This document shows positions 6,135-8,291 of a stretch of 8,291 bases of DNA, piece by piece. Under the pieces are notes generated by a model, which made no database searches, was not told the DNA's origin, and worked only from the letters and a program-made list of their open reading frames with translations. The position numbers and the translations under genes are program-made. Each line of letters opens with the position of its first letter. Position 1 is the first letter of the stretch. This DNA comes from Gemmatimonadota bacterium (GTDB lineage Bacteria; Gemmatimonadota; Gemmatimonadetes; Gemmatimonadales; Gemmatimonadaceae): the NCBI GenBank assembly GCA_947457715.1, contig CANGXK010000104.1, positions 1 to 8,291 of the forward strand, written 5' to 3'.

Positions 6135-7088
6135 TTAGCGCGGGGAGATGCCGGCATCGAGAACTTCAACGGCGCGCTGGAACACCAACCGTCCTGCCGC
6201 TGCTGTCGGATGGAATCCGTCCCAGAAGAAGAAGCTGTCCGGCGTGGAGCAGACCGCGGATGGTGCCAAGGTAAGGCAGGGTAGCGTGCTATTCGCGAAC
6301 CCCAAACCGGTCGGGTTCGCAATGACCGCCGCATGCAGGGCGCCGGCGTCAAGCACGTAGAGGTTGAGCAACGGCATCGAGGCGCGAAGCGCCGCCAACT
6401 GGCCATTGAGCCCCGCGTTAAACTGCGTGGAGAGCTGCGTGGCGCCCGCCGACGCGGCAGCGCCCTGCGCGCGCACCAGCGGTGTCTGACCAATGTTGAC
6501 GCTATTCACCAGCAGAATGTTTTGCGCGCCGTTGGCGTACAATCGGCCAATCATGTTCATCGTGTTCAGCACGGCGCCGCCGAGGATCGTGGCCGGGGCC
6601 TGCGGGTTGGTGAACGACTGCGTGAGCGCATCGTTGATGTCGTTCCCCACGGTGGCCACGTTCAGCACGAACAGGACCTTGGCCCGCGAGCTGGTCGTGG
6701 ACTTGGCGAGATACTCCTCAACCTGCTGCGTCATGCTCGGCACGCCCTGCGTGGTACCCGCGATGGGTCCCGTGCGCGCCGCTGAGTACGCGTAGTTTGT
6801 CCCGCCGGTGCGCGACGGAGTAACGGTGGTGCCGTAGTTCGCTGCCAGTAATTCCACCCACAGCGGTCCGTTGGAGACTCGCCCATTGAAGTACGGTGCC
6901 GACGGGCAGCTGGCCGGACTCAGGTTGCACACATTGCCCGTGTCATCAAGGCTCGCGCCGAACACCACGGTGGCGGTGAAGCGCGGCGCGGGAACGGCGC
7001 TGGTGGGCATGTCGTCGGAACAGGCGGCCAGCAGGAAGACGCTGGTGGCGGCGAAGAGAACGCGGAACGTGGATCGGGAAGCGCGCAT
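6135..7088 (-). CDS. SGNH/GDSL-family esterase lipoprotein
   Basis: A 317-residue GDSL-type lipase or esterase of the SGNH hydrolase fold, plant-GDSL/autotransporter-esterase style. Residues 1-22 are a lipoprotein signal ending in the lipobox LAAC (lipidated C23, followed by SDD), so the enzyme is membrane-anchored, probably at the outer membrane. Block I reads FGASLDDTGN with nucleophile S46; the usual D of GDSL is A. Block II is YFNGRVSNGPLW, followed by GGTNYAY. Block III is VGNDIND with oxyanion N149. Block V is DGFHPT with D290 and H293, completing the triad. Substrate is unknown; esters of fatty acids or acetylated glycans are typical. The frame is open to a GTG at 7109, but ATG 7088 gives a standard lipoprotein leader. 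Only a weak CAGG precedes it. It likely shares a transcript with the small secreted protein gene downstream. Confidence 0.9.
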   Translation of the reverse strand: MRASRSTFRVLFAATSVFLLAACSDDMPTSAVPAPRFTATVVFGASLDDTGNVCNLSPASCPSAPYFNGRVSNGPLWVELLAANYGTTVTPSRTGGTNYAYSAARTGPIAGTTQGVPSMTQQVEEYLAKSTTSSRAKVLFVLNVATVGNDINDALTQSFTNPQAPATILGGAVLNTMNMIGRLYANGAQNILLVNSVNIGQTPLVRAQGAAASAGATQLSTQFNAGLNGQLAALRASMPLLNLYVLDAGALHAAVIANPTGLGFANSTLPCLTLAPSAVCSTPDSFFFWDGFHPTAAAGRLVFQRAVEVLDAGISPR

Positions 7089-7109
7089 GGTGGGGCCTGA
7101 AAGGGGCAC

Positions 7110-7140
7110 AAGAGAAAGACACGACGAATGGAGCGTCGTG
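7110..7140 (-). terminator. Candidate intrinsic terminator after purH
   Basis: On the minus strand a perfect 7-bp stem (CACGACG at 7134-7140 with CGTCGTG at 7120-7126, loop of 7 nt) is followed directly by TCTTTCTCTT (7110-7119), seven T in ten. It lies 37 bp past the purH stop and before the start of the lipoprotein gene, the place where a terminator is expected. The stem is short and the T-run interrupted, so termination may be partial. Confidence 0.5.
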
Positions 7141-7177
7141 CGACTGACGATTGAACGGAACGACGAGCGTCGGGGGC

Positions 7178-8291
7178 CTAGTGACGGAACAGGCGCTCGC
7201 CGGTGAACACCATCGCGATGCCATGCTCATCGGCGGCGGCGATCACTTCTGCGTCGCGCACCGATCCACCGGGCTGCACGATCGCCTTTACCCCAGCCGC
7301 GGCCGCTTGATCGATGCCGTCGCGGAACGGGAAGAACGCGTCGGAGCCGAGCGCGGCGCCGTCGGTGACGTGTCCCACGGTTGTCGCCTTGTGCACGGCC
7401 AGAAAGCTGGCGTCCACGCGGGACATCTGGCCGGCCCCGATGCCGATCGTCGCGCCGTCGTGCACGAGCACGATGGCATTCGACTTCACGCTCGCCACCG
7501 ACTTCCAGGCGAAGTGGAGGTCGACCATTTCTTCGCTGGTGGGCTGACGCTTGGTCACCACGTTCCACTGGGCCGGCTCCATCGGTGCCGGCGCGCGGTC
7601 CTGCACCAGGAGGCCGCCACGTACGCGCTTGTAGTCCATGCCGCCCTTCGGCCAGCGCGCGCGCCCTTCGAGTACGCGCAGGTTCTTCTTGCGGCCGAGG
7701 ATCTCGACGGCCTCGTCGGAGAACGACGGCGCCACGATGCACTCCACGAACAGGCTGGAGATCGCTTCCGCCGCCGCTACATCGACCGGCACCGTGAACG
7801 CGATCACGCTGCCGAACGCTGACACGGGGTCGCAGGCCAACGCCTTCTTGTAGGCCGAGAGGGCATCGATGCCCGTGGCCACGCCGCAGGGCGTGGTGTG
7901 CTTGATGATCGCGCACGCGGGCTGGTCGGCGAACGGCTCGATGGCGAGCAGCGCACCCTCGAGGTCGAGCAGGTTGTTGAACGAGAGTTCCTTACCGCCC
8001 TTCTGCACCAAGGCGCCCAGTCCGGCGCCCGGCTTCTCCACGTAGAACGCCGCGCGCTGTTGCGGGTTTTCGCCGTAGCGCAGCGCCTGCTGCTTCTCGA
8101 ACGCGATCGGATAGCGGTCGGGGAACGGCTCGCCACGCTGCTGCGCGAACCACTGCGCGATGGCCGCATCGTAGCTGCTGGTGTGCGCGTACACCTTTTC
8201 GGCCAGCAACGTGCGCAGCGCCTGATCGTCGCCGCCGCCGGCGATCACCGACAGCACCGGCGCGTAGTCGGCCGGATCCACCAGCACCCAA
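7178..8291 (-). CDS. purH: Bifunctional AICAR formyltransferase/IMP cyclohydrolase PurH, C-terminal part
   Basis: The last 371 or so codons of purH; the 5' end lies beyond the right edge. PurH carries out the final two steps of de novo IMP synthesis in the cytoplasm: 10-formyl-THF-dependent formylation of AICAR, then ring closure. The window holds the end of the cyclohydrolase part and the whole formyltransferase domain. Landmarks in order are [34 protein letters not shown] (formyltransferase lysine and histidine), [36 protein letters not shown] and the classic end [10 protein letters not shown] through FTGERLFRH. The GTG at 8285-8287 is an internal valine, since the frame continues upstream with Trp, not a start. 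Compared with about 530 residues in E. coli, roughly 150 N-terminal residues are missing only because of the window edge. The gene ends with TAG at 7178-7180. Confidence 0.98.
   Translation of the reverse strand, partial: WVLVDPADYAPVLSVIAGGGDDQALRTLLAEKVYAHTSSYDAAIAQWFAQQRGEPFPDRYPIAFEKQQALRYGENPQQRAAFYVEKPGAGLGALVQKGGKELSFNNLLDLEGALLAIEPFADQPACAIIKHTTPCGVATGIDALSAYKKALACDPVSAFGSVIAFTVPVDVAAAEAISSLFVECIVAPSFSDEAVEILGRKKNLRVLEGRARWPKGGMDYKRVRGGLLVQDRAPAPMEPAQWNVVTKRQPTSEEMVDLHFAWKSVASVKSNAIVLVHDGATIGIGAGQMSRVDASFLAVHKATTVGHVTDGAALGSDAFFPFRDGIDQAAAAGVKAIVQPGGSVRDAEVIAAADEHGIAMVFTGERLFRH

Noticed and set aside
7161..7172. Short palindrome CGACG-AG-CGTCG just past the purH stop
   Set aside because: The loop would be only 2 to 4 nt with 4-5 bp of stem; too small to call a terminator or operator.
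8285..8287. GTG as a start codon for a short purH gene
   Set aside because: The reading frame stays open to the window edge and the residues before and after it fit the middle of PurH, so this is an internal valine.

Overview
The window is an ordinary-looking, GC-rich stretch of bacterial chromosome carrying seven protein genes packed tightly on both strands. Gene style suggests a Gram-negative soil or water bacterium, most likely of the Gemmatimonadota or a nearby phylum. The pointers are high GC with long antisense shadow frames, many exported proteins (Sec, Tat-like and lipoprotein signals), a large DUF2723/TMEM260-type glycosyltransferase and mostly weak Shine-Dalgarno sites. The phylum is a judgement from memory, not a search result.

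Layout, left to right. Positions 1-84 are non-coding and hold a short ladder of CTCTGCG-type heptamers (18-50). Next come two minus-strand genes that look like one operon: a DUF2723 membrane glycosyltransferase (ATG at 3708, stop at 1363) followed by a secreted amidohydrolase (GTG at 1335, stop at 85). The amidohydrolase has the only good ribosome binding site in the window. A divergent region (about 3709-3839) with a 7-bp inverted repeat separates them from a plus-strand pair: a class V aminotransferase with a Tat-like leader (3840-5114) and a single-domain PqiA-like membrane protein (5124-5669). The pqiA-like gene converges on, and overlaps by 47 bp, a minus-strand gene for a small secreted beta-rich protein (5623-6102). 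That gene lies just downstream of an SGNH/GDSL lipoprotein esterase gene (6135-7088), and the two probably share a transcript. A hairpin followed by a T-rich run (7110-7140) separates this pair from purH, whose 3' part (7178-8291) runs off the right edge.

How the genes fit together. Only purH is clear core metabolism (last two steps of IMP synthesis). The other six products are predicted to act in the membrane, periplasm or outer envelope: a lipid-linked-sugar-type glycosyltransferase, a secreted metal hydrolase, an exported PLP enzyme, an inner-membrane PqiA-like protein, a lipoprotein esterase and a small secreted beta protein. The clustering is compatible with an envelope theme, but nothing in the sequence proves a shared pathway. 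I saw no tRNA, rRNA, CRISPR array, insertion sequence or phage gene, and no gene-free stretch longer than about 130 bp. I do not see strong evidence for a new biological system here; the findings are modest leads.
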